Source: Microbacterium sorbitolivorans (GTDB taxonomy: Bacteria > Actinomycetota > Actinomycetes > Actinomycetales > Microbacteriaceae). From it: 64,000 nt of DNA. Below, in pieces: positions 1 through 9,721 of the stretch. Where the stretch lies: the NCBI RefSeq assembly GCF_003327285.1, contig NZ_KZ848476.1, forward strand, positions 248,001 to 312,000. The letters are read 5' to 3'. A program made the position numbers and the translations under genes. Below the pieces are notes generated by a model. The model did not search any database and was not told the origin of the DNA. It saw nothing but the letters and a program-made list of their open reading frames with translations. Each line of letters opens with the position of its first letter. The first letter of the stretch is position 1.

Positions 1-1587
1 CGACTGCGCCTCCGCCGGCGTGGGGGGCTTCACGTCGAGGTAGGCCTTGAGCTTCGGCTCCGTGCCGCTCGGGCGGAAGATCACGCGCCCGCCGTCGGCG
101 AGGAGGAAGCGCAGGATGTCGCCGCCCGGCTGGCCCTCCGGGGCCGCGAGCAGGTCGTCGTAGTGCGACACCGCCACATCCCCGAACGCCGCCGGCGGCT
201 CGGCCCGCAGCCGCGCCATCGTGGATCCGATGATCGAGAGATCCTCGACACGGATCGACACCTGGCCGCTCGCGTAGTGGCCGATCTTCTCAGCCAGCTC
301 GTCGAGCAGGTCGGCGAGCGTCTTGCCCTCCGCCCGCGCGTCGGCCGCGAGGCCCAGGATCGCGACCGCGGCCGAGATGCCGTCCTTGTCGCGCACCGTT
401 TCGGGATTTACGAGGTACCCGAGGGCCTCCTCGAACCCAAAGACCATGCCGGGCGCGCGCGAGATCCACTTGAATCCCGTGAGCGTCTCGTGCCAGTCGA
501 GCCCGTGGATCCGTGCGATCTCGCCGAGTCCTGGGGAGGAGACGAGCGAGCAGGCGAGGGATCCGGATCCGCCCGCCGCGCGCGCCGCGCGCTCGCCGAG
601 GAGCAGGCCGATCTCGTTTCCCGTCAGCCGGCGCCAGCCACCCTCGGTCGGGATCGCGACCGCAACGCGGTCGGCATCCGGGTCGTTCGCGATCGCGAAC
701 TCGGCGTCGATCGACTCCGCGAGCGCGAACGACAGGTCCATCGCGCCCGGCTCCTCCGGGTTCGGGAAGGCCACCGTCGGGAAAGCCGCGTCCGGAGAGA
801 TCTGCTCGGCCACCGTCGAGGGTAGCGGGTATCCGGCCCGCTCGACGACGGCGCGCGCCGTCTCCCACCCGACGCCGTGCATCGCCGTGTAGACCCAGCG
901 CATGCCCGTGGCGGAGGCCGGTGCCGGGGCGACCGCGGCCGTCGCCGCGACGTAATCCTCCACGATCGATTCGGCCCCGATCGCGTACTCGGTCGAGCGC
1001 GGCAGGTCGCCGATGGATCCCGCCGCCACCTCGTCGATGAACGCCGCGATCTCCTTGTCGGCGGGGGAGACGATCTGGGCCCCGTCGTCGGCGCCGCCAA
1101 GGTACACCTTGTAGCCGTTGTCGTTGGGCGGGTTGTGGCTCGCGGTCACCATGACGCCCGCGTCGGCGCCCAGGTGCCGCACCGCGAACGCCAGCACCGG
1201 CGTCGGGAGCAGGCGCGGCAGGAGGATCGCCTCGAGCCCCGCGCCCGCGAACAGCTCGGCCGAGTCGCGCGCGAAGACGTCGGAGTTCTTGCGTCCGTCG
1301 TAGCCGATCACCACACGCGGGCGCTCGCCGCGAGCGAGCAGGTAGCGCGCGAAGCCCGCCGCCGCCTGCGAGACGAGCACGCGGTTCATGCGGGCGGATC
1401 CGGCGCCAAGCGCCCCACGCAGCCCCGCCGTGCCGAACTGCAGGCGGCCGTCGAAGCGGCCGTCGAGATCCGCGATCGCGGCCTCGTCGCCCGACTCCGC
1501 GCGCTCGATGAGCGCCGCGAGCTCGTCGCGGGTTTCCGGATCCGGATCCTGCGCGAGCCAGCCGCGCGCGGCCTCGAGGGCGCTCAT
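1..1587 (-). CDS. pmmB: Phospho-sugar mutase (phosphomannomutase/phosphoglucomutase), C-terminus cut by window edge
   Basis: Alpha-D-phosphohexomutase that interconverts hexose 1- and 6-phosphates in the cytosol, feeding nucleotide-sugar and wall-glycan synthesis. 529 codons are visible without a stop; the family usually has about 550-580 residues, so only a short tail is missing. The phosphoserine loop TASHNPP has its catalytic Ser near residue 150, and the metal-binding DPDADR motif is near residue 300. A C-terminal RPSGTEPK phosphate-binding loop is visible close to the window edge. The ATG overlaps the stop of the upstream purine nucleoside phosphorylase gene by 4 nt (ATGA), implying translational coupling. 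The symbol follows the M. tuberculosis pmmB-deoD arrangement as I recall it. Whether mannose or glucose phosphates are preferred cannot be read from sequence. Confidence 0.9.
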   Translation of the reverse strand, partial: MSALEAARGWLAQDPDPETRDELAALIERAESGDEAAIADLDGRFDGRLQFGTAGLRGALGAGSARMNRVLVSQAAAGFARYLLARGERPRVVIGYDGRKNSDVFARDSAELFAGAGLEAILLPRLLPTPVLAFAVRHLGADAGVMVTASHNPPNDNGYKVYLGGADDGAQIVSPADKEIAAFIDEVAAGSIGDLPRSTEYAIGAESIVEDYVAATAAVAPAPASATGMRWVYTAMHGVGWETARAVVERAGYPLPSTVAEQISPDAAFPTVAFPNPEEPGAMDLSFALAESIDAEFAIANDPDADRVAVAIPTEGGWRRLTGNEIGLLLGERAARAAGGSGSLACSLVSSPGLGEIARIHGLDWHETLTGFKWISRAPGMVFGFEEALGYLVNPETVRDKDGISAAVAILGLAADARAEGKTLADLLDELAEKIGHYASGQVSIRVEDLSIIGSTMARLRAEPPAAFGDVAVSHYDDLLAAPEGQPGGDILRFLLADGGRVIFRPSGTEPKLKAYLDVKPPTPAEAQS

Positions 1588-2414
1588 CGGATCCGCCCGA
1601 TGACGTCGGCGAGGAGGCGCGAGATGCGCTCCTCGGCGTTCTTGCCGGCCTCGATGACCTCTTCGTGGCTGAGCGGCGTCGGCGAGATGCCGGCCGCGAG
1701 GTTGGTGATGAGCGAGAAGCCCAGGATTTCCATGCCGGCCTGGCGCGCCGCGATCGCCTCGAGCGCCGTCGACATGCCCACGATGTCGCCGCCCACGGCG
1801 CCGACCATGCGCACCTCGGCGGGCGTCTCGTACTGGGGTCCGCGCAGCTGCGTGTACACGCCCTCGTCGAGCGTCGCGTCGACCGTGCGCGCGAGCTCGC
1901 GCAGGCGCGGCGAGTACAGGTCGGTCATGTCGATGAACGTCGCGCCCTCGAGCGGGGTGTCGCTCGTGAGGTTCAGCTGGTCGCTGATGAGCACGGGCTG
2001 GCCCGGCTCCCACGAGCGCTTGAGGCCACCCGCGCCGTTGGTGAGCACCATCGTCTTCGCGCCCGTCGCGGCCGCGGTGCGCACGCTGTGCACCACGCGG
2101 CGCACGCCGTGACCCTCGTAGTAGTGGGTGCGCGCGCCGATCACGAGCACGTGGCGGCCGTCTTCCGTGCGGACGCTACGGAGCGTGCCGACGTGTCCGG
2201 CCAGGGCGGGCTTCGAGAACCCCGTAACCTCGGTCGCCGGGATGGTGGCGACGGTCTCGCCGATCAGCTCGGCGGCGCGGCCCCAGCCGCTGCCGAGGGT
2301 GACGGCGATGTCGTGGCGCTCGACGCCGGTGAGCCGTGCGATGTCGGCTGCGGCGGTGCGGGCAACCTCGAACGGGTCGGCAGGGAAATCAAGGGGATGC
2401 GACGGATCTGTCAT
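1584..2414 (-). CDS. punA: Purine-nucleoside phosphorylase (PunA/DeoD-like)
   Basis: Cytosolic enzyme of purine salvage that phosphorolyses (deoxy)guanosine and inosine to base plus pentose 1-phosphate. The 276-aa length is typical of trimeric PNPs. Visible family motifs are the N-terminal phosphate loop GSGWG, the VLTNGAGG segment and LRGPQYETPAEVRM. The ATG at 2414 is chosen because a TATCGT -10 element lies 6 nt upstream (leaderless arrangement); a longer in-frame reading adds 28 residues unlike the family. The downstream phosphosugar mutase overlaps by 4 nt, so the pair should be co-transcribed. The mutase could process the ribose 1-phosphate released by PNP, which is inference. Confidence 0.93.
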   Translation of the reverse strand: MTDPSHPLDFPADPFEVARTAAADIARLTGVERHDIAVTLGSGWGRAAELIGETVATIPATEVTGFSKPALAGHVGTLRSVRTEDGRHVLVIGARTHYYEGHGVRRVVHSVRTAAATGAKTMVLTNGAGGLKRSWEPGQPVLISDQLNLTSDTPLEGATFIDMTDLYSPRLRELARTVDATLDEGVYTQLRGPQYETPAEVRMVGAVGGDIVGMSTALEAIAARQAGMEILGFSLITNLAAGISPTPLSHEEVIEAGKNAEERISRLLADVIGRIR

Positions 2415-2420
2415 GCCATC

Positions 2421-2426
2421 ACGATA
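2421..2426 (-). promoter_or_regulatory. -10 element of punA (leaderless type)
   Basis: TATCGT on the minus strand ends 6 nt before the punA ATG, so transcription would start at or next to the start codon. No Shine-Dalgarno sequence is present. Confidence 0.5.
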
Positions 2427-2457
2427 ACCCGGAGGGGCTGGTGCCAGAATGGATCCT

Positions 2458-3882
2458 ATGAGTTTTGACTTCGAGCGCAAGCAGCGCATCGCGATCATCG
2501 GTGGCGGCCCCGGCGGCTACGAGGCGGCGCTCGCGGGCGCCCAGCTCGGAGCCGAGGTGACCCTCGTCGAAAGCACCGGCGTCGGCGGATCCGCGGTCCT
2601 GACCGATGTTGTCCCCTCCAAGACCCTCATCGCGACCGCCGACGCGGCGCGCGCGATCGAGGACGCCGGCGACCTGGGCGTGCAGTTCTTCGCCCGCGGC
2701 GAGAGCGGCAAGCCGCTCAAGCCCGAGGTCGCCATCAACCTCCTCGCGATCAACAAGCGGATCCTCGCCCTCGCCGGCCAGCAGTCGGAAGACATGCGCG
2801 AGAGGCTTCTCGAGGAGGGCGTGAACATCATCTCGGGTCACGGCCGCATCGAGGGCTCCGACGCGATCGTCGTCTCGACGGGCCCCGACGGCACCGACTT
2901 CGACCGCATCGAGGCCGACACGATCATCGTCTCGGTCGGCGCCTCGCCGCGCGAGCTGCCCTCGGCGAAGCCCGACGGCGACCGCATCCTCACCTGGAAG
3001 CAGATGTACAACATGGCGTCGGTGCCCGAGCACCTGATCGTCGTCGGATCCGGTGTGACGGGTGCCGAGTTCGCCTCGGCATACATGAACCTCGGCGCGA
3101 AGGTGACTCTCGTCTCCAGCCGCGAGCAGGTCCTCCCCGGCGAGGATCCGGACGCCGCCCGCGTGCTCGAGAAGGTCTTCACCCGCGGCGGCATGACGCT
3201 GCTCGCGAAGTCGCGCGCCGACAAGGTCGAGAACACCGGCACGGGCGTCGTCGTGACCCTCTCGGACGGCTCGACCGTCGAGGGCTCGCACTGCCTCATG
3301 GCGGTCGGCGGGATCCCGAACACCGCGGGCCTCGGCCTCGAGGAGGCGGGCGTGCAGATGGAGGGATCCGGCCACATCCGCGTGAACAAGGTCGGCCGCA
3401 CCTCCGTCCCCAACATTTACGCCGTGGGCGACTGCACGAACCTCGTGCCGCTCGCGTCGGTGTCGTCGATGCTCGGCCGCACCGCCGTGTTCCACGCGAT
3501 GGGCGACTCGGTGATTCCGTTCAGCAAGCACAAGATCGCGTCGAACATCTTCACCTCGCCCGAGATCGCGACCGTCGGCTTCACCTCCGACGCGCTCAAC
3601 GCGGTCGAGCTGAAGATCCACCTCTCCGAGAACCCGCGCGCGAAGATGATGGGCGTGAAGGACGGCTTCGTGAAGCTCTTCGCCCGCAACCTCTCGGGCA
3701 CCGTCGTCGGCGGCGTCGTTGTCGCCCCGAAGGCGAGCGAGCTGATCTACCCGATCGCGATCGCCGTCGAGCGTCGCCTCACGGTCGACCAGCTGGCCCG
3801 CGTCTTCACGGCTTACCCCTCGCTCACGGGAGCGATCACCGACGCCGCCCGCGCCATGCACGGCGTCGAGCAGCAGTCGTAA
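2458..3882 (+). CDS. lpdA: NAD(P)H-quinone dehydrogenase / lipoamide-dehydrogenase-like flavoprotein (LpdA type)
   Basis: Class I pyridine nucleotide-disulfide oxidoreductase fold of 474 aa. An FAD-binding GGGPGG is at residues 15-20, an NAD(P)-binding VVGSGVTGAEFA lies mid-protein, the FAD motif NIYAVGDCTN follows, and a dimerisation domain closes the protein. The redox-active CxxxxC of true lipoamide dehydrogenases is absent; the matching stretch reads GGSAVLTDVVPSK. That substitution is characteristic of the actinobacterial LpdA/quinone reductase branch, so the enzyme is unlikely to oxidise lipoamide. Start is uncertain: ATG 2458 sits 7 nt after a CAGAAT -10-like element, while in-frame ATG 2449 follows a distant GGAGGGG. 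It converges on the carboxylase gene across a triple hairpin. Confidence 0.88.
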   Translation: MSFDFERKQRIAIIGGGPGGYEAALAGAQLGAEVTLVESTGVGGSAVLTDVVPSKTLIATADAARAIEDAGDLGVQFFARGESGKPLKPEVAINLLAINKRILALAGQQSEDMRERLLEEGVNIISGHGRIEGSDAIVVSTGPDGTDFDRIEADTIIVSVGASPRELPSAKPDGDRILTWKQMYNMASVPEHLIVVGSGVTGAEFASAYMNLGAKVTLVSSREQVLPGEDPDAARVLEKVFTRGGMTLLAKSRADKVENTGTGVVVTLSDGSTVEGSHCLMAVGGIPNTAGLGLEEAGVQMEGSGHIRVNKVGRTSVPNIYAVGDCTNLVPLASVSSMLGRTAVFHAMGDSVIPFSKHKIASNIFTSPEIATVGFTSDALNAVELKIHLSENPRAKMMGVKDGFVKLFARNLSGTVVGGVVVAPKASELIYPIAIAVERRLTVDQLARVFTAYPSLTGAITDAARAMHGVEQQS

Positions 3883-3894
3883 GCAAGAACAAAT

Positions 3895-3998
3895 GGGCCG
3901 CCCCTCGAGGGGCGGCCCGCACAAGAATGGCCGCCCAGGGCGGCCATTCTTGCAACAAACACGAGAAATGGGCCGCCCCTTCGGGCGGCCCATTTCTC
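3895..3998. terminator. Three consecutive hairpins between lpdA and accA3
   Basis: Three perfect inverted repeats fill the gap between convergent genes. They are 3895-3918 (10-bp stem, TCGA loop), 3922-3952 (15-bp arms around one base) and 3963-3998 (16-bp stem, CTTC loop). All share a GGCCGCCC core. The last hairpin reaches into the stop codon of the minus-strand gene. The second and third have A-rich and T-rich flanks, so they can work as rho-independent terminators in both directions. Because the three arms are related, mutually exclusive pairings are also possible. Confidence 0.85.
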
Positions 3999-5766
3999 AG
4001 ACGATGTTGACCAGCACGTGGCCCGAGCTGACCGTCTGGCCGACCGGGGCGTTGATGTTCTCGATGCGGCCGTCCTTGTGGGCGTGCAGTGGCTGCTCCA
4101 TCTTCATCGCCTCGAGCACGACGACCAGGTCGCCCTTGACGACCTCCTGGCCCTCTTCGACGGCGAGCTTCACGACGGTGGCCTGCATCGGTGACTTCAG
4201 CGAGTCTCCCGAGGCGCCCGATGCCGCGCTGCCGCCCTGGTGGCTGCGGCGCGCGGTCGGCGCGTTCGCGGGGCGGCCCGAGGGGGATCCGGGCTGCGTG
4301 ATGCGGTCCGGCAGCGTCACCTCGACGCGCTTGCCGTTCACCTCGACGACGACGCTGTGGCGCGGCGCCGCCGTGGCGACGTCCTGCGACTCGCCGTCCC
4401 AGGCCGGGATCTGGTTGTCGAACTCGGTCTCGATCCAGCGCGTGTAGATGCCGAAAGGGCCCTCCGCGGGAGCGAATGCCGGATCCTCGACCACCACGCG
4501 GTGGAAGGGGATGACCGTCGGCAGACCGGCGATTTCGAACTCGGCCAGCGCGCGGCGCGAGCGCTCGAGCGCCTGCTCGCGGGTCGCGCCCGTGACGATG
4601 AGCTTCGCGAGCATCGAGTCGAAGGATCCGCTGATCTCGTCGCCCTCGGCAACGCCCGTGTCGACGCGCACGCCGGGGCCGCCGGGCGCCTTGAACGCCT
4701 GCACCGGGCCCGGCTGGGGGAGGAAGCCGCGACCGGCGTCCTCGCCGTTGATGCGGAACTCGAACGAGTGGCCCACGGGCTTCGGGTCGTCGTAGTCGAG
4801 CGTGCCGCCCGCGGCGATCCGGAACTGCTCGCGGACGAGGTCGATGCCGGTGACCTCTTCGCTGACGGGGTGCTCGACCTGTAGGCGGGTGTTCACCTCG
4901 AGGAACGAGATCGTGCCGTCGGCGCCCACGAGGAACTCGCAGGTGCCGGCGCCGACGTAGCCGACCTCCTTGAGGATGGCCTTCGACGCCTCGTAAAGGA
5001 TGGCGTTCTGCTCGTCGGTGAGGAACGGCGCGGGCGCCTCCTCGACAAGCTTTTGGTGGCGGCGCTGCAGCGAGCAGTCGCGCGTCGAGACGACGACGAC
5101 GTTGCCCTCGGCGTCGGCGAGGCACTGGGTCTCGACGTGGCGGGGCTTGTCGAGGTACTTCTCGACGAAGCACTCGCCGCGGCCGAACGCCGCGACGGCC
5201 TCGCGGGTGGCCGACTCGAAGAGCTCGGCGACCTCGTCGAGCTCGCGGGCGACCTTGAGGCCGCGTCCGCCGCCGCCGTAGGCGGCCTTGATCGCGATCG
5301 GCAGGCCGACCTGTTCGGCGAACGCGACGACCTCGTCTGCGGTCTCGACGGGGCCGGGGGTTCCCGGGGCGAGGGGAGCGCCGACCTTTTCGGCCACATG
5401 GCGCGCGGTGACCTTGTCGCCGAGCGACTCGATTGCCTCGGCGCTGGGGCCGATCCAGATGAGTCCCGCGGCCTGGACGGCGCGCGCGAACTCGGCGTTC
5501 TCGGCGAGGAAGCCGTAGCCGGGGTGCACGGCGTCGGCGCCGGAGCGGCGCGCGACCGAGAGGATCTTGTCGATCACGAGGTACGTGTCGGCGCTCGTCG
5601 TGCCGTCGAGGGCGTAGGCCTCGTCGGCGAGCTTCACGTGCATCGCGTCGCGGTCCTGGTCGGCGTACACGGCGACCGAGCTGATTCCGGAGTCGCGGGC
5701 CGCACGAATGATGCGGACGGCGATTTCTCCACGGTTGGCAATGAGCACCTTGCGGATTACGGGCAT
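3997..5766 (-). CDS. accA3: Acyl-CoA carboxylase alpha subunit (biotin carboxylase + BCCP)
   Basis: Carboxylates its own biotin using ATP and bicarbonate, then supplies it to a beta subunit that makes malonyl-CoA or methylmalonyl-CoA. The 589 residues comprise an N-terminal biotin carboxylase domain, an ATP-grasp domain with the glycine-rich AYGGGGRG loop, a C-terminal biotin carboxylase domain with [14 protein letters not shown], and a BCCP domain with EAMKMEQ. The biotinylated Lys is about residue 555. This fused layout is normal for actinobacteria. A TAGGCT -10 lies 7 nt before the ATG, giving a leaderless start. The beta and epsilon subunits and the biotin ligase lie 2-5 kb away in the same window, so the whole holoenzyme set is local. 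Confidence 0.96.
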   Translation of the reverse strand: MPVIRKVLIANRGEIAVRIIRAARDSGISSVAVYADQDRDAMHVKLADEAYALDGTTSADTYLVIDKILSVARRSGADAVHPGYGFLAENAEFARAVQAAGLIWIGPSAEAIESLGDKVTARHVAEKVGAPLAPGTPGPVETADEVVAFAEQVGLPIAIKAAYGGGGRGLKVARELDEVAELFESATREAVAAFGRGECFVEKYLDKPRHVETQCLADAEGNVVVVSTRDCSLQRRHQKLVEEAPAPFLTDEQNAILYEASKAILKEVGYVGAGTCEFLVGADGTISFLEVNTRLQVEHPVSEEVTGIDLVREQFRIAAGGTLDYDDPKPVGHSFEFRINGEDAGRGFLPQPGPVQAFKAPGGPGVRVDTGVAEGDEISGSFDSMLAKLIVTGATREQALERSRRALAEFEIAGLPTVIPFHRVVVEDPAFAPAEGPFGIYTRWIETEFDNQIPAWDGESQDVATAAPRHSVVVEVNGKRVEVTLPDRITQPGSPSGRPANAPTARRSHQGGSAASGASGDSLKSPMQATVVKLAVEEGQEVVKGDLVVVLEAMKMEQPLHAHKDGRIENINAPVGQTVSSGHVLVNIV

Positions 5767-5773
5767 GAATTCG

Positions 5774-5779
5774 AGCCTA
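5774..5779 (-). promoter_or_regulatory. -10 element of accA3 (leaderless type)
   Basis: TAGGCT on the minus strand, separated from the ATG at 5766 by exactly 7 nt. Confidence 0.55.
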
Positions 5780-5845
5780 GCCAGCGGAACGCGCCCGCTT
5801 TTTGATTGAGCCGCACAACATGCACGGCGTTTCGTGTGTGGATCG

Positions 5846-6484
5846 CTACGAGACGCGGTTCCACAGGGAGGTCCATTCGACGCCCAGCTGCCTGGTGAGG
5901 CGCCGAATCGTCGACAGCGACATGCCGACGACGGTCGACGGATCCCCCTCCACGCGCTCGATGAACGGCGCGCCGAGGCTGTCGACGGTGAAGGCGCCCG
6001 CGACGTGCAGCGGCTCGCCCGTTGCGACGTACGCGGCGATCTCGGCGTCGGTCACGTCGGCCGCGAAGCTCACGGACGCCTCCGCGACCTCGACCGCGCG
6101 GGTGAGGGATCCGTCCTGGATCCGGATCACGCAGTGGCCCGAGTGCAGCGTGCCCGTCTTGCCGCGCATGTCGCGCCACCTGGCGATCGCGTTCTCGGCG
6201 GTGTGGGGCTTGCCGTAGATGACGCCGTCGAGCTCGAACATCGAGTCGCCGCCGATGACGATGCCCTCGAAGTCGTCGGCGAGCGAGACCGCGACGGCCT
6301 TCGCCTTCTCGCGCGCGAGGAGCGAGACGTGCTCGGCGGGGGAGAGCTGGCGGCCGAGGTCTGCCTCGGTCTTCGCCACGACGGCGTCTTCGTCGACGCC
6401 GGGGGAGGCGAGGCGGGGCTCGATCCCCACCTGGCGCATGAGCATGAGTCGGGCTGGTGAGGTTGAGGCGAGGCAGACGTCCAT
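5846..6484 (-). CDS. maf: Maf family nucleotide pyrophosphatase
   Basis: Predicted house-cleaning NTP pyrophosphatase that hydrolyses non-canonical or modified NTPs (dTTP/UTP-type or m7GTP-type substrates) to NMP and PPi. The 212 aa contain the N-terminal phosphate loop LASTSPAR, the catalytic stretch [13 protein letters not shown] and a conserved C-terminal segment. The ATG follows an AGGGGAG ribosome-binding site at 10 nt. It lies between the two main carboxylase genes, as in the conserved actinobacterial arrangement, and is transcribed divergently from the RNA methyltransferase across a palindromic intergenic region. Substrate preference is not assignable from sequence alone. Confidence 0.9.
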   Translation of the reverse strand: MDVCLASTSPARLMLMRQVGIEPRLASPGVDEDAVVAKTEADLGRQLSPAEHVSLLAREKAKAVAVSLADDFEGIVIGGDSMFELDGVIYGKPHTAENAIARWRDMRGKTGTLHSGHCVIRIQDGSLTRAVEVAEASVSFAADVTDAEIAAYVATGEPLHVAGAFTVDSLGAPFIERVEGDPSTVVGMSLSTIRRLTRQLGVEWTSLWNRVS

Positions 6485-6504
6485 GTCGTCAAGTCTCCCC
6501 TAAG

Positions 6505-6563
6505 TCTGCAATTCTCCGCGCGCTCGTCTGCGATTCGCATACGACGGAGCGGAGAATTGCAGA
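6505..6563. repeat. 59-nt imperfect palindrome between maf and the RNA methyltransferase
   Basis: Outer arms of 14 bp pair perfectly (6505-6518 with 6550-6563; arm TCTGCAATTCTCCG). The 31-nt interior pairs further, with CTC/GAG and GTC/GAC steps and a terminal TGCG-ATT-CGCA hairpin. It lies between two divergent genes, so it cannot be a normal terminator for either. It may be an operator, a cruciform or a small palindromic element. Confidence 0.7.
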
Positions 6564-6601
6564 ATCGTGGGGCGTACATGCGCGCGTGGGAGAATTTGGG
6601 C

Positions 6602-7822
6602 ATGCAGACTGGCGACATCATCGACCTCGAGATCACGGGCATCGCCCACGGCGGCGTGTTCATCGCGCGCCACGGCGAGGAGGGCCTCGTCGTGTTCGTG
6701 CCCGACACGATCCCCGGCGAGCGGGTGCGTGCGCGCATCACCCAGGTGAAGAAGTCGTTCGCCCGCGCCGAGACCATCGAGGTGCTCGAGGCGTCGCCCC
6801 ACCGCGTGCCGCACATCTGGAAGCAGGCCGACGTGAGCGTCGCGCCCGAGCTCCGCCCCGGCGGCGCCGACTTCGGCCACATCGCCCTCGAGCACCAGCG
6901 CGAGCTGAAGGCCCGCGTCATCACCGAGGCGTTCGACCGCTTCGCCGGCGGATCCGTGCCCGTCACGGTCGAGCCCGCCTCGGCCCACGAGACCGGGGCC
7001 GGCTACCGCACGCGCGTCGGCCTGCACGTCGACCGCGACGGCCGCGTCGGCCCCTACGCTGCGCGCAGCAACGACGTCATCGAGACCGCCGACTACCCGC
7101 TCGCGACCCCCGCGATCGAGCGCGCGATCGCCGCTCTCGGATCCGAGCGCGAGGGCCGCATCGACCTCGTCCACCCTGCCGACGGCGAGGTGCGGATCCT
7201 GCGCCGCCCCGCGACGCGCGGTCGTTCGCGCGCGAAGAAGGAACCGGAGGTCGTCGCCGAGATCGTCGGTGGCCGCCGCTTCGACGTCGACGTCGACGGC
7301 TTCTGGCAGGTGCACCGCGAGGCCGCGACGGCGCTCGACCGCGTCGTCCGCGAGGAGCTCGCGAAGCTCGACGCGCCGGAGCGCGCCCACCACCTCGACC
7401 TCTACGGCGGCGTCGGTCTCTTCTCGGCCGCCCTCGCCGGCCACGGCACCGACTCGTGGGTCACGACCGTCGAGTCGTCGGGCCGCGCCACGCAACACGC
7501 CGCCGATAACCTCGCCGACCTCCCCGTCGAGGCGATCTCGGCCCGCGTCGAGCGCTTCATCGAGCACCTGGATCCGACCGACGCGATCTCGCGCGGCATC
7601 ACCCTGCTGGATCCGCCCCGCTCGGGCGCCGGCGAGCAGGTCGTGCGCCGCATCGGCGAGCTGAACCCCGCCGCCGTCGTCTACATCGCGTGCGACCCCG
7701 TCGCGCTCGCGCGCGACACCGGCACCTTCCGCGAGCTGGGCTATTCGGTCGACTCGCTGCGCGGAATCGACCTCTTCCCGAGCTCGCATCATGTCGAGGC
7801 CGTCGCGGTTCTGACGCGATAA
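6602..7822 (+). CDS. TRAM-domain class I SAM-dependent RNA (uracil-5) methyltransferase, TrmA/RumA family
   Basis: Predicted to methylate C5 of a uridine in rRNA or tRNA using S-adenosylmethionine. The 406 aa carry an N-terminal TRAM RNA-binding domain (about residues 1-60, [15 protein letters not shown]) and a C-terminal Rossmann methyltransferase. The latter has the SAM-binding stretch [10 protein letters not shown], the LDPPRSGAG motif and a YIACDP segment carrying the nucleophilic Cys. The four Cys of iron-sulfur-containing RumA are not evident. ATG 6602 is chosen because a GAGAAT -10-like element lies 6 nt before it; longer in-frame reading adds 15 unlikely residues. Target uridine is unknown. 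Confidence 0.9.
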   Translation: MQTGDIIDLEITGIAHGGVFIARHGEEGLVVFVPDTIPGERVRARITQVKKSFARAETIEVLEASPHRVPHIWKQADVSVAPELRPGGADFGHIALEHQRELKARVITEAFDRFAGGSVPVTVEPASAHETGAGYRTRVGLHVDRDGRVGPYAARSNDVIETADYPLATPAIERAIAALGSEREGRIDLVHPADGEVRILRRPATRGRSRAKKEPEVVAEIVGGRRFDVDVDGFWQVHREAATALDRVVREELAKLDAPERAHHLDLYGGVGLFSAALAGHGTDSWVTTVESSGRATQHAADNLADLPVEAISARVERFIEHLDPTDAISRGITLLDPPRSGAGEQVVRRIGELNPAAVVYIACDPVALARDTGTFRELGYSVDSLRGIDLFPSSHHVEAVAVLTR

Positions 7823-7903
7823 AACCCGGGGTTTCGCGGTATCCGACACGCGACGCGCTGATCCGTTGTGCACGTCCGCCAACGGTCAGCGCGTGTGTCC
7901 CGT

Positions 7904-7916
7904 TAGGGTGGAATCC
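7904..7916 (+). promoter_or_regulatory. Leaderless promoter of the acyl-CoA carboxylase beta gene
   Basis: TAGGGT at 7904-7909 followed by 7 nt and then GTG. Alternatively, the AGGGTGG stretch could act as a ribosome-binding site 5 nt before the start. Confidence 0.5.
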
Positions 7917-9503
7917 GTGACCGAACCGGACATGTCGACCACTGCGGGGAAGATCCAAGACCTCCGCAACCGCTACAACGAGGCCGTTGTCGAGCCCGAA
8001 AAGGTGGCTGCCGAGAAGCAGCACGCCAAGGGCAAGCAGACGGCGCGCGAGCGCATCGAGCAGCTCATGGACCCCGGCAGCTTCGTCGAGCTCGACGAGT
8101 ACGTGCGCCACCGCACGACGGCGTTCGGGATGGACCGCTCGCGCCCCTACGGCGACTCCGTCGTCACGGGCGTGGGCCGGATCCACGGCCGCGTCGTCGC
8201 CGTGTACTCGCAGGACTTCTCGACCTTTGGCGGGTCGCTCGGCGAGGTCGCCGGCGACAAGATCGTCAAGGTGATGGAGTTCGCGCTGCAGAACGGCATG
8301 CCGATCATCGGCATCCTCGATTCGGGCGGCGCGCGCATCCAGGAGGGCGTGCAGGCCCTCGGCAAGTACGCCGAGATCTTCCGCCTCAACACGCACTCGT
8401 CGGGCGTCATCCCGCAGATCTCGATCGTCATGGGCCCCGCGGCCGGTGGCGCCGTATATTCGCCCGCCCTGACCGACTTCGTCATCATGGTCGACAAGAC
8501 CAGCCAGATGTTCGTGACCGGCCCCGACGTCATCAAGACGGTGACGGGCGAGGACGTCGGCATGGAGGAGCTGGGCGGCGGGCTCACGCACAACACCCGC
8601 TCGGGCGTCTCGCACTACCTGGCCTCCGACGAGGAAGACGCGCTCGACTACGCGCGCAGCCTCCTCGGCTACCTGCCGGACAACAACATGTCCGACGCCC
8701 CGGACTACTCGTCGGACTTCGAGTTCGAGACGAACGATCTCGACCAGAAGCTGAACGCGATCATCCCGGATTCGCCGAACCAGCCCTACGACATCAACGA
8801 GGTCATCGAGGTCATCGCCGATCACGGCGAGTTCCTCGAGGTGCACCCGCTGTTCGCGCCCAACATCGTCGTGGGCTTCGCCCGCGTCGAGGGCCGCTCG
8901 GTCGGCATCATCGCGAACCAGCCCCAGCAGATGGCCGGCACGCTCAACATCGAAGCGGGCGAGAAGGCCGCGCGCTTCATGCGATTCTGCGACGCCTTCT
9001 CGATCCCCGTCGTCACCCTCGTCGACGTTCCCGGCTACCTGCCGGGCACCGACCAGGAGTGGACGGGTGTCATCCGCCGCGGCGCGAAGCTGCTCTACGC
9101 CTACGCCGAGGCGACCGTGCCGCTCGTCACCGTGATCCTGCGCAAGGCCTACGGCGGCGCGTACATCGTCATGGGATCCAAGCAGCTCGGCGCCGACGTG
9201 AACCTCGCGTGGCCGACCGCCGAGATCGCCGTCATGGGCGGCCAGGGCGCCGTCAACATCCTCTACCGCGGCGAGATCAAGCGCGCCACCGAGGCGGGCG
9301 AGGACGTCGCCGCGGTGCGCACGAAGCTCGCCGACGAGTACACCTACAACGTGGCGTCGCCGTTCCTCGCGGCCGAGCGCGGCGAGATTGACAGCGTCAT
9401 CGAGCCCGCCCACACTCGCGTCATGATCGCGAAGGCCCTGCGCGCGCTGCGCCGCAAGCGCGCCGAGCTGCCGCCGAAGAAGCACGGGAACATTCCGCTG
9501 TGA
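7917..9503 (+). CDS. pccB: Acyl-CoA (acetyl/propionyl-CoA) carboxylase beta subunit
   Basis: Carboxyltransferase subunit that moves CO2 from carboxybiotin to acetyl- or propionyl-CoA, giving malonyl-CoA or methylmalonyl-CoA for fatty-acid synthesis. The 528 aa contain two crotonase-fold halves. The N-half carries [10 protein letters not shown] and [15 protein letters not shown]; the C-half carries [12 protein letters not shown] and [16 protein letters not shown] 7917 is chosen from the -10/start spacing; an ATG five codons downstream is the alternative. It overlaps the epsilon subunit by 4 nt (GTGA), indicating coupled synthesis of the complex. It pairs with the biotinylated alpha subunit at 3997-5766. 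Confidence 0.95.
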   Translation: MTEPDMSTTAGKIQDLRNRYNEAVVEPEKVAAEKQHAKGKQTARERIEQLMDPGSFVELDEYVRHRTTAFGMDRSRPYGDSVVTGVGRIHGRVVAVYSQDFSTFGGSLGEVAGDKIVKVMEFALQNGMPIIGILDSGGARIQEGVQALGKYAEIFRLNTHSSGVIPQISIVMGPAAGGAVYSPALTDFVIMVDKTSQMFVTGPDVIKTVTGEDVGMEELGGGLTHNTRSGVSHYLASDEEDALDYARSLLGYLPDNNMSDAPDYSSDFEFETNDLDQKLNAIIPDSPNQPYDINEVIEVIADHGEFLEVHPLFAPNIVVGFARVEGRSVGIIANQPQQMAGTLNIEAGEKAARFMRFCDAFSIPVVTLVDVPGYLPGTDQEWTGVIRRGAKLLYAYAEATVPLVTVILRKAYGGAYIVMGSKQLGADVNLAWPTAEIAVMGGQGAVNILYRGEIKRATEAGEDVAAVRTKLADEYTYNVASPFLAAERGEIDSVIEPAHTRVMIAKALRALRRKRAELPPKKHGNIPL

Positions 9504-9688
9504 GTGACCTCGCCCTGCGCGTCACGCGCGGAAACCCCACGGAAGAGGAGCTGGCGGCCGTCCTCGCGGTCGTCGGCAACTCCTACGCCGAGGAAGCGGA
9601 CGGCGCGAAGGCGCCGGAACGCCGGGTGCCGGACCGCTGGATCCGCTCGAAGCGCCTGCGCACCTACCCGCGCGACCGCTGGTCGTGA
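9500..9688 (+). CDS. accE: Acyl-CoA carboxylase epsilon subunit
   Basis: A 62-residue protein starting at GTG that overlaps the beta-subunit stop by 4 nt. Its sequence ([20 protein letters not shown], then a basic, Trp-containing tail ending PRDRWS) matches the small epsilon subunits that activate actinobacterial acyl-CoA carboxylases by bridging alpha and beta. Size, position and motif agree. It is easily missed because of its size. A strong hairpin follows directly. Confidence 0.92.
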   Translation: MSDLALRVTRGNPTEEELAAVLAVVGNSYAEEADGAKAPERRVPDRWIRSKRLRTYPRDRWS

Positions 9689-9690
9689 GC

Positions 9691-9721
9691 AAGAAACGGG
9701 CCCCCGAGGGGCCCGTTTCTT
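9691..9721. terminator. Bidirectional terminator between accE and birA
   Basis: Perfect 14-bp stem (9691-9704 with 9708-9721), 3-nt loop, arms beginning AAGAAAC and ending GTTTCTT. The A-run and T-run give each strand a terminator shape. The 3' arm ends in the birA stop codon. Confidence 0.85.
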
